Shown: positions 17,120-25,105, counted from the stretch's first letter. The stretch: DNA of 64,000 nt from JBBQLG01 sp964251665 (GCA_964251665.1 CAXUKO010000016.1:62001-126000); one strand, 5' to 3'. Notes: generated by a model from the letters alone, not told the origin. Numbers and translations are program-made.

Positions 17120-17454
17120 CGCGCTACAATCACATGTTTACCGATATGTTCGCATCCTGCGAGGAAGGTCGTCAGCCCGCCGAAACGTTCTACGATGGGT
17201 ACGTTGTCAACGCCATTTTGGACGCTGCTTACCGGTCGGCCGAAACGAAGCAGTGGCAAGCCGTCAGCCTACCCGTCTGGCGGGGCCAGGAAGGCTTGCG
17301 GCAGGAAACGACGCTGGTGGATTTCGATGCCGATTATTACCTGATTAAAGAGGAACTCACCCACGACGGGCGGCATAAGCTGATCCTGAAAGACAAAGTA
17401 AGTGGAAGGATTATCGAGAAAGACCAGCCGAAAGAATCGATTGGCATTGTCTGA
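17120..17454 (+). pseudogene. Gfo/Idh/MocA oxidoreductase, C-terminal fragment
   Basis: The last 111 residues are intact in frame: ARYNHMFTDMFASCEEGRQP, AETFYDGYVVNAILDAAYRS and DADYYLIKEELTHDGRHKLI. These match the C-terminal domain of sugar-related Gfo/Idh/MocA enzymes. The Rossmann-fold N-terminus is missing and the frame instead begins inside the sigma fragment upstream. It is distinct from the remnant at 15955-16740, which is on the other strand and of another subfamily. It ends 49 bp before a GMC oxidoreductase, so the original gene may have formed an operon with it. Confidence 0.75.
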
Positions 17455-17503
17455 CCTCTATTTTCAGCTTCTCTAAACGAGTGCACTTTAACCCTAAACA
17501 TCC

Positions 17504-19228
17504 ATGAATCTAACCGGAAACGCTATGCAGCAAAATACGTTTGATGCCATTGTCATTGGCTCCGGTATCAGTGGCGGATGGGCGGCAAAAGAACTCACCC
17601 AAAAAGGCCTGCGGACGCTAGTACTCGAACGTGGGCGACCCATTGAACACGTCAAAGACTACCCGACGACTATGTCCAGCCCCTGGGAAATGGCCCATCG
17701 GGGCCGCTACCCGCTTGACGTGCTGGCAAAGAGTCCAACGCAGGCCAAGGTTAGCTATGCTTTCAACGAGTATTCGGGGCAGTTTTTTGTAAATGACCAA
17801 GAGCACCCGTATCATCAAACCAAGCCTTTTGATTGGATTCGGGGCTATCAGGTAGGTGGTAAATCGCTGAGCTTGGCGCGCTGGACGCAACGCTGGGCAC
17901 CGTTCAATTTCGAGGATAACATCAAAGACAGCCACGGGGTCGACTGGCCGATTCGCTACCCCGACCTGGCTCCCTGGTACAGCTACGTCGAGAAATTTGC
18001 GGGTATCAGCGGAAATAAGGATGGCTTGTCGACGCTGCCCGATGGTGAGTTCCTGCCGCCTTTCGAGATGAACTGTCTGGAAAAGAGTGTACGGGATGCC
18101 TGGAAAAAGCAGTATGCCGACCGTCACCTTATTATTAGCCGCACAGCTAACCTGAGCAAAGCGCAACCCCACCACTTGGCCCTGGGCCGGGCCGATTGCC
18201 AGTCGCGCAACTGGTGTGGCCGGGGCTGTTTATATGGAGCCTACTTCAGCAGTAATTCAGCGACGCTGCCCGCTGCTGTCCAAACGGGCAAATTAACCCT
18301 CCGTCCTTTTTCGGTGGTTCATTCCATCATCTACGATGAGCAGAAACAAAGAGCGGCCGGTGTGCGCGTGATTGATACGAACACCAAAGAAATGACGGAA
18401 TATTACGCCAAAATCATCTTTTTGAATGCTGCCACGTTGAACTCCACCCTGATTCTGTTGAACTCCATCTCCAGCCGCTTTCCCAATGGGCTGGGCAACG
18501 ACAGTGGCGTGCTGGGCCACTACTTGATGGATCATAATTACCGAGGCCGGGTGTCGGGTATTTACGAAAGTCACGATCTGGACGACCGCTACTATTTTGG
18601 TCGCCGACCAACTGGCACCTATGTCCCCCGCTTTCGCAATGTACTCACTGATAAGCAGACTGACTTTGTGCGGGGGTATGCCTACGCCTGCGGAGGCAGT
18701 CGGTCGGGGTGGGAACGGGGAGTGGGAAGGGCTGGGTTTGGCGCTGATTTCAAGGACTCACTAACCCAGCCGGGTGGCTGGTCGTTCAGCATGACGGCAA
18801 TGGGCGAAATGCTGCCCCGGCACGATAACTACGTGAAACTGAATGCTGATAAAAAAGATCAGTGGGGTATGCCCACCCTTGACATCGACTGCTCGTGGGG
18901 TGAGAATGAAGACCGGATGACGCGCGATGCCATTGAACAGGCCAAAGCCATGATGGAGGCCGCTGGCATTATTGTCATTCAGGCAGTAGATAACCATCAG
19001 ACACCCGGTCTGGCCATTCACGAGATGGGTACCGCCCGTATGGGTAGCGACCTTAAAACGTCGATGCTCAACGCGCACAACCAGTTACACGCTGTTAAAA
19101 ACGTGTTCGTAACCGACGGAGCCTGCATGGTATCGTCGGCCTGTCAGAACCCCTCCTTGACCTACATGGCCCTAACGGCCAGAGCTGCAGATTACGCCGT
19201 GAAGCAGCTCAAAAGCGGAAAACTTTAG
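17504..19228 (+). CDS. GMC family FAD-dependent oxidoreductase
   Basis: The 574-residue enzyme has an N-terminal FAD motif IVIGSGISGGWAAKEL (residues about 12-27 if counted from 17504), the second FAD segment LVLERG, the GMC stretch WIRGYQVGGKSLSLARWTQR, and the C-terminal catalytic block LAIHEMGTARMG with VFVTDGACMVSSACQNPSLT. GMC enzymes oxidise alcohols or sugars; Bacteroidota members of this shape often act on sugars in the periplasm together with a small gluconate-dehydrogenase-subunit-3-like partner, which I do not see here. No signal peptide is visible, although a partner may carry it. ATG at 17525 is an alternative start. It follows a Gfo/Idh/MocA fragment, in line with a sugar-oxidation operon. 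Confidence 0.85.
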   Translation: MNLTGNAMQQNTFDAIVIGSGISGGWAAKELTQKGLRTLVLERGRPIEHVKDYPTTMSSPWEMAHRGRYPLDVLAKSPTQAKVSYAFNEYSGQFFVNDQEHPYHQTKPFDWIRGYQVGGKSLSLARWTQRWAPFNFEDNIKDSHGVDWPIRYPDLAPWYSYVEKFAGISGNKDGLSTLPDGEFLPPFEMNCLEKSVRDAWKKQYADRHLIISRTANLSKAQPHHLALGRADCQSRNWCGRGCLYGAYFSSNSATLPAAVQTGKLTLRPFSVVHSIIYDEQKQRAAGVRVIDTNTKEMTEYYAKIIFLNAATLNSTLILLNSISSRFPNGLGNDSGVLGHYLMDHNYRGRVSGIYESHDLDDRYYFGRRPTGTYVPRFRNVLTDKQTDFVRGYAYACGGSRSGWERGVGRAGFGADFKDSLTQPGGWSFSMTAMGEMLPRHDNYVKLNADKKDQWGMPTLDIDCSWGENEDRMTRDAIEQAKAMMEAAGIIVIQAVDNHQTPGLAIHEMGTARMGSDLKTSMLNAHNQLHAVKNVFVTDGACMVSSACQNPSLTYMALTARAADYAVKQLKSGKL

Positions 19229-19237
19229 ACAACTTCT

Positions 19238-19596
19238 ATGAGAAATCATCCCATGTTTTTATCCAACACGAGTAGCAGGAAGCACCTGTTTCTCATGCTT
19301 CTTTGCTTATCGGGCGTCAGCCAGGCCGCGTTGGCTCAGGCTTGGTATGTGTCGGTTTATGGAAATGATACGAACAATGGTAAAACGCCAAAATCCTCGT
19401 TTTGTCAGCCATAGAAAGCCGTCGATCTGACTCTGCCGGGAGATACGGTTTTTGTGATGAATGGTTCCTGAAAGTCTATTACGCGAACCCTGCTGAACGT
19501 CAGCTTATCGGGTACGGGGTCACGTCACGCATAAGGCCATATGGAGACGCATGCCCAGAAGTATCGTACGCTATTGATTGAGTTGGATGGATATTA
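19238..19596 (+). pseudogene. secreted parallel beta-helix protein, N-terminal remnant
   Basis: ATG at 19238 starts a signal peptide (FLMLLCLSGVSQAALAQ) followed by WYVSVYGNDTNNGKTPKSSF, the usual beginning of right-handed parallel beta-helix proteins (pattern YYVSPxGxDxNNGxSP). TAG at 19412-19414 replaces the Gln of PQKAVDLTLPG. The frame then goes on KAVDLTLPGDTVFVMNGS, stops at a TGA, and fades out near 19596. The rest of the helix is missing. It directly follows the GMC gene, so it was once a secreted polysaccharide-active protein of the same cluster. Confidence 0.65.
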
Positions 19597-20080
19597 AAAA
19601 GGACGTTTAAAGGGAAGGTTTCCATGGGAGTTGATAGCAAAATAACAAGTTCGTGAAATAGCATTAGTACCCGCTACGGTGGCCAGGCATTTATTGACCG
19701 AAAATGGCCGGTTGAGTAGGAGGGGAGCCTGTACAGTTATAAACAGGTTATCGGAGCAAAAAACGCGACGCAACATGCATCAGAAGCCTGACGAGGGGTT
19801 GTTTGGTGAGTTTTGGGCTGAAGAAAACGGAGCAGTGCTGTACGCCAGTAATCACTACTATAATAGTTATCTAGCCGCACGTTGGTAAAAGATAGGATAA
19901 AGTAAAAAATAGGGCTGACGATAGCCAAGATAGACCGAGAAAATAGAAAACAAAAATGACCGCCCGTTTGCTAACGCAGGTTAAAAAGCCAATGACTATG
20001 TTTCTAGCTTAATGTGAATAGAATTTATTGACATATATCAAAATTTAATATTTTTTGCTGGCGATATAGAAATTGTAATA
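19597..20080. other. degenerate or non-coding stretch
   Basis: About 480 bp without a recognisable gene. Small open frames on both strands look like chance. The right part becomes very AT-rich and contains the likely promoter of the next gene. Confidence 0.4.
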
Positions 20081-20088
20081 TACTTTTG
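20055..20088 (+). promoter_or_regulatory. Bacteroidota-type promoter (TTG ... TACTTTTG)
   Basis: TACTTTTG at 20081-20088 fits the TAnnTTTG minus-7 consensus, with a TTG at 20055-20057 upstream. The spacing of 23 nt is slightly long. The start codon used by the next gene would be 51 nt after the box. Confidence 0.4.
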
Positions 20089-20138
20089 TGTTACATTAGC
20101 ACTTGATAACATAAAATGTATTGCACTTCGCTGTTCAC

Positions 20139-21143
20139 ATGAAAATCGCTTACTATCTAAACGAGGGTCGCAAGAAGAATCTCTACTGCCGTATTAGTGA
20201 CGGAACTGACCGGGTTTCTTTTTCATTGGGCTATACTATTGACCCCAAAACCTGGAACGCTCAAAAGGAGGAAGGGAACCACGAGGACCCTTATTTCTTC
20301 ACTTTATGGAGTTTCAGAAGCTACCTCAAGAAACGATATCATGAGTTGAAAGCCCTTGAAGTCCCCGTAGCAAACGTACTGGCAACCCTAAAGCATGAAG
20401 CAGAGACCTTCGTAGATGGATCTGGGATTGTAGGCATAGCTCGAAAGATGTTTGACGACGAAAACGCAGAAGACGGCCTACCAACTTATGAGCAATTTCT
20501 TGAAGCATTTGAGAAACATTCAGGACTCAAACGGAGTGCATACAAAGCCCAAACCGTAGACAACCTTATTCATTTTTACACTGATGAGGGAAAGGTGTTT
20601 GAACTTGATACTTATGAAGGGTTGTGCGCCCGACTAAAGTCGTTTGTCGATAGAAAATCGTACAGCGAGATTTATACCCAAACGAATAACGCCATCTGGA
20701 GCGAAGTCTATATAGATGCTGGTATTGAAAAGCACATGTTTGTGCCCAAGATGCTTATGGAATGGGAAGATTTTTGGGATAAAAAGTATAGTGATATCAG
20801 GGAAAGGGTTGGCAAAACAGATCACCTTGATAAGATGAAAGACCATTCCTGGAGACAATTTCAAGTTTTCATGGAATGTTATGATGATGCAGGAGATATA
20901 ATCGAGTTAGCAATGGACATCGATGAATCAGATCTGTATCCAATGGCCGTGATTACCATGCTTCAAATCTTTGATGCTGAAGTTTGTTACGGCGAATATT
21001 GCGAATCCGAGTTCTTTGGTAGTGACGATTGGGAATCCATTTCCCTAACCGATGGGGAAAATGAGGAGAACGAAGACGACGAGAGTCAAATTGACATTAA
21101 GCAAGAATCTCCAATGTTTTTTATCAAAGAACTTGAAATTTGA
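20139..21143 (+). CDS. orphan protein with tyrosine-recombinase Arm-type N-terminus and acidic tail
   Basis: From ATG at 20139 the 334-residue product opens with MKIAYYLNEGRKKNLYCRIS and SLGYTIDPKTWNAQKEEG, the pattern of the Arm DNA-binding domain found at the N-terminus of Bacteroidota tyrosine recombinases. The remainder is helical and acidic (YDDAGDIIELAMDIDESDLY) and ends in a run rich in Asp and Glu (SLTDGENEENEDDESQI). There is no catalytic R...HxxR...Y set, so it should not recombine DNA by itself. A TTG start at 20121 is possible but less likely. The base composition is lower in GC than its neighbours, suggesting transfer. It may be an excision partner, a regulator, or a recombinase relic. 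Confidence 0.6.
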   Translation: MKIAYYLNEGRKKNLYCRISDGTDRVSFSLGYTIDPKTWNAQKEEGNHEDPYFFTLWSFRSYLKKRYHELKALEVPVANVLATLKHEAETFVDGSGIVGIARKMFDDENAEDGLPTYEQFLEAFEKHSGLKRSAYKAQTVDNLIHFYTDEGKVFELDTYEGLCARLKSFVDRKSYSEIYTQTNNAIWSEVYIDAGIEKHMFVPKMLMEWEDFWDKKYSDIRERVGKTDHLDKMKDHSWRQFQVFMECYDDAGDIIELAMDIDESDLYPMAVITMLQIFDAEVCYGEYCESEFFGSDDWESISLTDGENEENEDDESQIDIKQESPMFFIKELEI

Positions 21144-21282
21144 TCATATCAAATTGGCTGACAGGAAATGCTCGCTGAACTCCGTCAAACTTTAGGTTAG
21201 TCGAAGCGGTGCTGTTTTGTGTGTTCCTCAAAGAGAATGTTGAACTGGTTATTGACTTCTTCCAATCCCAGTGTCCTGAACT
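21144..21282. other. spacer before IS3 element
   Basis: A short plus-strand frame (FLKENVELVIDFFQSQCPEL) ends at the left end of the insertion sequence. It may be the remnant of an interrupted gene, but I cannot name it. Confidence 0.3.
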
Positions 21283-21394
21283 GACCTGTTCCCAAAAAAC
21301 TGGACCGCTGTAAAGTAGAGACTTCGGGCGATTTTTGATACCTTAAACAATCAAACAATCACTTATGAAAAAGTCAAAATTCACCGAAGCACAG

Positions 21395-21410
21395 ACGGTT
21401 GGCCGCTGCC
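21395..21410 (+). repeat. micro-insertion 1 (16 bp)
   Basis: ACGGTTGGCCGCTGCC separates codon 10 (Gln) from codon 11 (Ile) of orfA. It is the most divergent copy: the core is GGC-CGCT-GCC rather than CCGC-loop-GCGG. Confidence 0.6.
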
Positions 21411-21489
21411 ATTGTCTTTGCCCTTCGGCAAGCTGATACAGGCACCGTTGTGGCCGAAGTTTGCCGTAAGATGGGCATCAGTGAGGCTA

Positions 21490-21505
21490 CCGCACCGGCG
21501 GACCG
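21490..21505 (-). repeat. micro-insertion 2 (15-16 bp, reverse orientation)
   Basis: On the minus strand this reads CGGTCCGCCGGTGCGG, one mismatch from copy 5. It lies between the Thr and Phe codons of the orfA motif SEAT-FYNW and adds 15 bp, so the frame is kept. Confidence 0.7.
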
Positions 21506-22020
21506 GTTCTACAACTGGAAAAAGAAGTATGGTGGCTTAGGCGTACCTGAACTTCGGCGGCTTCGCCAACTGGAAGAAGAGAACCAACAGCTCAAGCAAC
21601 TGGTGGCCGATCTAAGCCTGGATAAACAGATGCTACAGGATGTGCTCAAAAAAAAGCTCTGAGGCCAGCTCAACGCCGGGGACTGGCCCAGAGCCTGATG
21701 AACGATTATCGGGTGTCCAACCGGCGGGCCTGCAAAGTAATATCCCTACAGCGATCGAGTTGGTTTTACAAAGGCAAAGCACGAAACGATTCAGTGCTAC
21801 GTGAGCGGATTCGGGACATCGCTCAGACCCGCGTGCGATACGGTAGCCGCCGTATTGCTACCTTGCTCAGGCGGGAAGGCTGGCGGGATAATCACAAGCG
21901 TATTCATCGATTGTACTGCCTAGAAGGCTTAAATCTGCGTAGCAAACGACCTCGCCGTAAACGAGCTGCGGCTCATCGGCTTGATCGAATAGAGCTTTCT
22001 AGTATTGCTCAATGCTGGAA

Positions 22021-22035
22021 CGGTCCGCCGCGCGG
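22021..22035 (+). repeat. micro-insertion 3 (15 bp)
   Basis: CGGTCCGCCGCGCGG lies between the Trp and Met codons just before the first catalytic position of orfB. It equals copy 5 with one T missing. Removing exactly 15 bp restores TGG AAC ATG GGT TTT. Confidence 0.75.
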
Positions 22036-22093
22036 CATGGGTTTTGTAGCAGATCAGCTCTTCGACGGGCGAAAAATCCGGGCTTTAACAGTA

Positions 22094-22109
22094 CGGGGCC
22101 GCCCGAGCG
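22094..22109 (+). repeat. micro-insertion 4 (16 bp)
   Basis: CGGGGCCGCCCGAGCG separates GTA from GTG in the motif ALTV-VDNFSR. It differs by one base from copy 6 in another IS3 element 35 kb away. Confidence 0.8.
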
Positions 22110-22346
22110 GTGGATAATTTTAGTCGTCAGTGCGTAGCAATCCATGTCGGCCAATCGTTAAAAGGAAATGATGTGGTAGCAGTTATGGACCGGTTGCGAG
22201 TCGAATTAGCTGGGGTACCTAAACGTATTCAGGTTGATAATGGTAGCGAATTTATCTCAAAAGCGTTAGACTTGTGGGCCTATGAGCACGGGGTGACTTT
22301 AGACTTCTCACGACCTGGCAAACCGACTGATAACCCGTTTATCGAG

Positions 22347-22362
22347 CGGTCCGCCGCTGCGG
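22347..22362 (+). repeat. micro-insertion 5 (16 bp)
   Basis: CGGTCCGCCGCTGCGG sits between the catalytic Glu codon and the Ser codon of NPFIE-SFNGSF. Removing exactly 16 bp restores the frame. Confidence 0.8.
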
Positions 22363-22626
22363 TCATTTAACGGTAGCTTTAGAGATGAGTGTTTGAACGC
22401 CCATTGGTTCCTCTCACTGGAAGATGCCCGAGAGAAAATCGAGCAGTGGCGGGAGGAGTATAATGACTTTCGGCCTCACAGTTCCCTCGGCGGATTAACG
22501 CCAAATCAAGTGGGAACAGAAGGGAAGAAAAAAACAAATGAACGTCCGATCCTCAATCTCTGAGTGGTCCAAGAAATGGGTAGGCTTCAAACTAACCATT
22601 TCGTTTGGCCGAACAGTGGTACAAAC

Positions 22627-22642
22627 AATGGGGTACACTATA
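22627..22642 (+). repeat. 16-bp direct repeat, left copy
   Basis: AATGGGGTACACTATA is repeated at 22954-22969. The two copies bracket the orfA remnant of another IS3 element and are probably ends of that element. Confidence 0.7.
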
Positions 22643-22899
22643 AAGATCTCGCGTTCGGTTTCCAATTGCCGTACTCGATCCTTGAGCTGCAGGTTTTCCA
22701 GCGCCAACTCACTTTGCTTACTGCTTACTTTTTTTATCCCTTGGTTCTGATTCTTCCAACGGTAGATTAGATTTTCTGAAACACCTAACGCCTTTGAAAC
22801 ATAGGTGGCTGTCTGACCGTTGGCCAACATTTTGACGACTTCGTTTTTGAAGTCAGCGTCATACTTACGCCGGGTTTTGGGTGTGCTTGGTTGCTGCAT
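22643..22899 (-). pseudogene. IS3-type orfA fragment of another element
   Basis: From ATG at 22899 the frame reads TRRKYDADFKNEVVKMLANG, QTATYVSKALGVSENLIYRW and QSELALENLQLKDRVRQLET, then EREI. This is orfA of a second IS3-type element. It stops matching at EREI, where relatives continue LKKAL; the open frame runs on into the flanking end sequence, so the rest is lost. The orfB of this element is absent. Its own end sequence appears twice in the same orientation around it. Confidence 0.75.
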
Positions 22900-22953
22900 G
22901 ATCTTACTAAGTTAAGCAAGTTCACTGTGCCGATAAATTAGACCATCTCAGAG

Positions 22954-22969
22954 AATGGGGTACACTATA
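22954..22969 (+). repeat. 16-bp direct repeat, right copy
   Basis: Second copy of AATGGGGTACACTATA, upstream of the minus-strand orfA fragment and 65 bp before the next gene on the plus strand. Confidence 0.7.
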
Positions 22970-23033
22970 CAACTGTGGGGAGCGGCCAACATTATTGCCT
23001 TTTTAGAAGCAGTAAAACCAAGACTCAACAACC

Positions 23034-23798
23034 ATGAAAACTTTGCTTTGCTGTAGCCTACTGCTACTGGCCTTATCTTGTAAAAAGGCTCCATCCGACA
23101 TTGTCGACCCGCAACACGATACGGTTCGAGGTGAATATCCAGACTGGTACACGCTCAAAGCGCCTATTGATAAAGACATTCAGGGGGTATGGGGAGACCG
23201 AGATAAAACGCCACTGATCTCGACGGGTTATGCTATTTTTCGTTCGACGGATAAAGGCAATCATTGGCAACAAGTGCTTCAGCAATCCATTGGCATAGTT
23301 GGCTTCGTGCAGAATCAGGACACCTTATTTACGATGAGTGGTCTAGTCAATCAATCAGCTGGGGAAACTTATCAGCAATTCATGGTTCACGCTAATAACT
23401 ACAGTTTGGACGATGGCCAAAGTTGGCAAGCCTACACTAGGCGAAATCCAATCCTCGCGGATATTCCCACCTATGGAAGCGTTGATAACTGGTTGCGGAT
23501 TAACCCCATCATTAGCTCAACAGGCACCCGATACCAGATTAATCGTATCTTCTTCAATGGTTCTACAGCCACGAGCGGTAATTACGAGACCCCTGGGGTC
23601 ATCACCGCTACTGGCCGTCGATTTGATTTGCCTCAACTTCATCAAATCCAAAGTCTGTACTTAGATGAGCAGCAACGACTCTATCTGGCTGGCACGGATG
23701 CGGTTTGTGGTCGGGGTCATTCGGGGGAGGGGTTCTCGTTTTGTAACAGTAAACAGGGCCGGGGCGTGGTCTATATTTCCAAGCATCCATTGCCATAG
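23034..23798 (+). CDS. lipoprotein with BNR/sialidase-like repeat
   Basis: The 254-residue product has a lipoprotein signal (MKTLLCCSLLLLALSCKK, lipid Cys near residue 16). The mature part has short beta-propeller motifs of the sialidase Asp-box kind: STDKGNHWQQVLQQ, SLDDGQSWQAYTR, then LYLDEQQRLYLAGTD. Such proteins are usually surface or periplasmic six-bladed propellers, here smaller than usual. No catalytic sialidase residues are evident, so a binding role is more likely. It stands alone between insertion-sequence debris and the glycan-uptake locus. Confidence 0.6.
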   Translation: MKTLLCCSLLLLALSCKKAPSDIVDPQHDTVRGEYPDWYTLKAPIDKDIQGVWGDRDKTPLISTGYAIFRSTDKGNHWQQVLQQSIGIVGFVQNQDTLFTMSGLVNQSAGETYQQFMVHANNYSLDDGQSWQAYTRRNPILADIPTYGSVDNWLRINPIISSTGTRYQINRIFFNGSTATSGNYETPGVITATGRRFDLPQLHQIQSLYLDEQQRLYLAGTDAVCGRGHSGEGFSFCNSKQGRGVVYISKHPLP

Positions 23799-23812
23799 CT
23801 TAACATATTCTG

Positions 23813-23840
23813 AGTGGCTGTTGCAAAAGTAACTCATTTA
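23813..23840 (+). repeat. solo end of the IS1182-like element
   Basis: AGTGGCTGTTGCAAAAGT at 23813-23830 followed by AACTCATTTA matches the end at 10259 (TGGCTGTTGCAAAACTAACT) and the MITE ends at 7329. No second end or transposase follows, so it is a relic. Confidence 0.6.
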
Positions 23841-24006
23841 TAATCTGCCTTTCGCGTAGGGAGTATACTGGTTGGTGCTCGCCTGTCCGGAATGGCCTAC
23901 TTAATATGCTTTGTAGCGGAATCGTAGAAAAAAATCTAAAAATTTTACCTGTTTGTTTACGGGTTTTTACCTAAAGCATTGTCTTTGCGTTTGAAACCCC
24001 AACGCA

Positions 24007-25068
24007 ATGCACAATTCTGTCGACTGGAACTTACTGGGAAAAGTAATTGCCGGAGAAGCAACACCAATAGAAAGACAACAGTTTGATGACTGGCTGGCCG
24101 CCCATCCCGACCAGCAACCCATAGTGGCTAATCTGCGCCAATTCTGGCTGACACCTGTTGCCAAAACAGACACAGCCGATCAAACCGTGGCGAAGGCTTT
24201 TGAGCGGCTCCAGGAGCGTATACACGGTAAAACTGCCCCCACCAAAAGCTCTGTCCGTCCGCTGTGGTCGTGGCAGCCGTGGGCTGGCTGGGCTACAGCC
24301 GCATCGGTGGCCTTGGTAGTTGGTTTTATTAGCTGGCAACAATGGCGTCCCACTACCGTTGCGCGGCCTCTTGTCGAGCAAGTCAACCCCAAAGGTACCC
24401 GGTCGCAGATTCACTTAGCCGACGGTAGCACAGTCTGGCTTAATGCCGACAGCCACCTGAGTTATCCCAAAACATTTACCGGTTCAGTGCGGGAGGTATC
24501 CCTGGAAGGTGAAGCATTTTTTACCGTTACCCATAATCCGAAGCAGCCATTTGTGGTCCGCCTGAAGACGGGATCGGTTCGGGTGCTGGGTACGTCGTTC
24601 AATGTTCGAGCCTATCCGGGCGATAGCACCGTCGAAACAGCCGTCGTCACGGGCCGAGTTGCTTTTATCCCGAAAGTGGGAAGCCCACGCAGGACGGGTC
24701 GGGACCAGCCAACCTCACCGGCATCGGATACGCTGTTTTTGCTGCCCAACAGCAAGGCGATTCAGTCCCTCACGCGGCATTCGGTGGTGGCCAGGCCAAC
24801 GGTAGCCGCCAATCAAATCGCCTGGACGGAATCAAGATTAGTGTTTCGCAACACACCCATGGGCGAAGTGGCTAAAACCCTCGAACGCTGGTATGGCACG
24901 CCCGTCACGCTCGAAGGCGAATCGCTACGTCAATGTCCCCTAACGGGTACGTTTCAGAACCAGAGCCTACAGGAAGTGATGAGCCTGATTGCTATGACTA
25001 ACCAGTTTCACTATGAATTAACCGCTTCTCGGGTAACCATCAAAGGCCCCGGCTGCGAGAGCCACTAA
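24007..25068 (+). CDS. FecR-type anti-sigma / transmembrane sensor
   Basis: The 353-residue protein has an N-terminal cytosolic part (LLGKVIAGEATPIERQQFDD), a membrane helix (about 91-110, WAGWATAASVALVVGFISW), a FecR domain (about 125-205, RSQIHLADGSTVWLNADSHL, SYPKTFTGSVREVSLEGEAF, GTSFNVRAY) and a C-terminal DUF4974-like domain (about 275-350). It passes signals from the TonB-dependent transporter at the outer membrane to a sigma factor. The partner ECF sigma gene normally sits directly upstream, but here only an insertion-sequence end and a lipoprotein gene are found, so the sigma partner must be elsewhere or lost. It lies 37 bp before SusC. Confidence 0.9.
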   Translation: MHNSVDWNLLGKVIAGEATPIERQQFDDWLAAHPDQQPIVANLRQFWLTPVAKTDTADQTVAKAFERLQERIHGKTAPTKSSVRPLWSWQPWAGWATAASVALVVGFISWQQWRPTTVARPLVEQVNPKGTRSQIHLADGSTVWLNADSHLSYPKTFTGSVREVSLEGEAFFTVTHNPKQPFVVRLKTGSVRVLGTSFNVRAYPGDSTVETAVVTGRVAFIPKVGSPRRTGRDQPTSPASDTLFLLPNSKAIQSLTRHSVVARPTVAANQIAWTESRLVFRNTPMGEVAKTLERWYGTPVTLEGESLRQCPLTGTFQNQSLQEVMSLIAMTNQFHYELTASRVTIKGPGCESH

Positions 25069-25105
25069 TGCCGTTCTGAGTACCTGTTTCTAAACCAATC
25101 AATTT

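Larger units (their letters stand above)
21365..21662 (+). pseudogene. IS3 orfA (helix-turn-helix part of transposase), disrupted
   Basis: ATG at 21365 gives MKKSKFTEAQ; removing 16 bp at 21395-21410 rejoins it to IVFALRQADTGTVVAEVCRK and MGISEAT. Removing 15 bp near 21491-21505 rejoins that to FYNWKKKYGGLGVPELRRLR, QLEEENQQLKQLVADLSLDK and QMLQDVLKKKL. The restored 87-residue protein is a standard IS3 orfA: a helix-turn-helix and then a leucine zipper. The first insert shifts the frame; the second keeps it and adds five residues. The A8G run at the end is the usual frameshift site to orfB. Confidence 0.8.
21652..22563 (+). pseudogene. IS3 orfB (DDE integrase part of transposase), disrupted
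   Basis: In the minus-one frame after the A8G site the sequence reads KALRPAQRRGLAQSLMNDYR, VSNRRACKVISLQRSSWFYK, then a helix-turn-helix region and, after removing three inserts, MGFVADQLFDGRKIRALTV, VDNFSRQCVAIHVGQSLKGN, QVDNGSEFISKALDLWAYEH, DNPFIESFNGSFRDECLNAH and RPHSSLGGLTPNQ. This is a normal IS3 orfB integrase core of about 300 residues. The inserts at 22094 and 22347 shift the frame; the one at 22021 adds five residues. The second Asp (QVDNG) and the Glu (FIESFN) are kept; the first Asp is now Gly. Confidence 0.8.
21283..22583 (+). mobile_element. IS3-family element carrying five 15-16 bp micro-insertions
   Basis: The left end shows CCTGTTCCCAAAAAACTGGA at about 21285-21304, and the right end shows the inverse-like GTGGTCCAAGAAATGGGTAG near 22563-22582, so imperfect terminal repeats are present. 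Inside are orfA (21365-21662) and orfB (about 21652-22563) of an IS3-type transposase with a slippery A8G at 21648-21656 for programmed frameshifting. Five GC-rich micro-insertions (at 21395, 21490, 22021, 22094 and 22347) disrupt the transposase. The first catalytic Asp of the DDE set is also changed (WSMDF-type motif reads NMGF after removing the insert). The element is inactive. Confidence 0.8.

Noticed and set aside
20139..21143. Complete phage integrase gene
   Set aside because: Only an Arm-like N-terminus is visible; no catalytic residues, no attachment site and no phage genes nearby.
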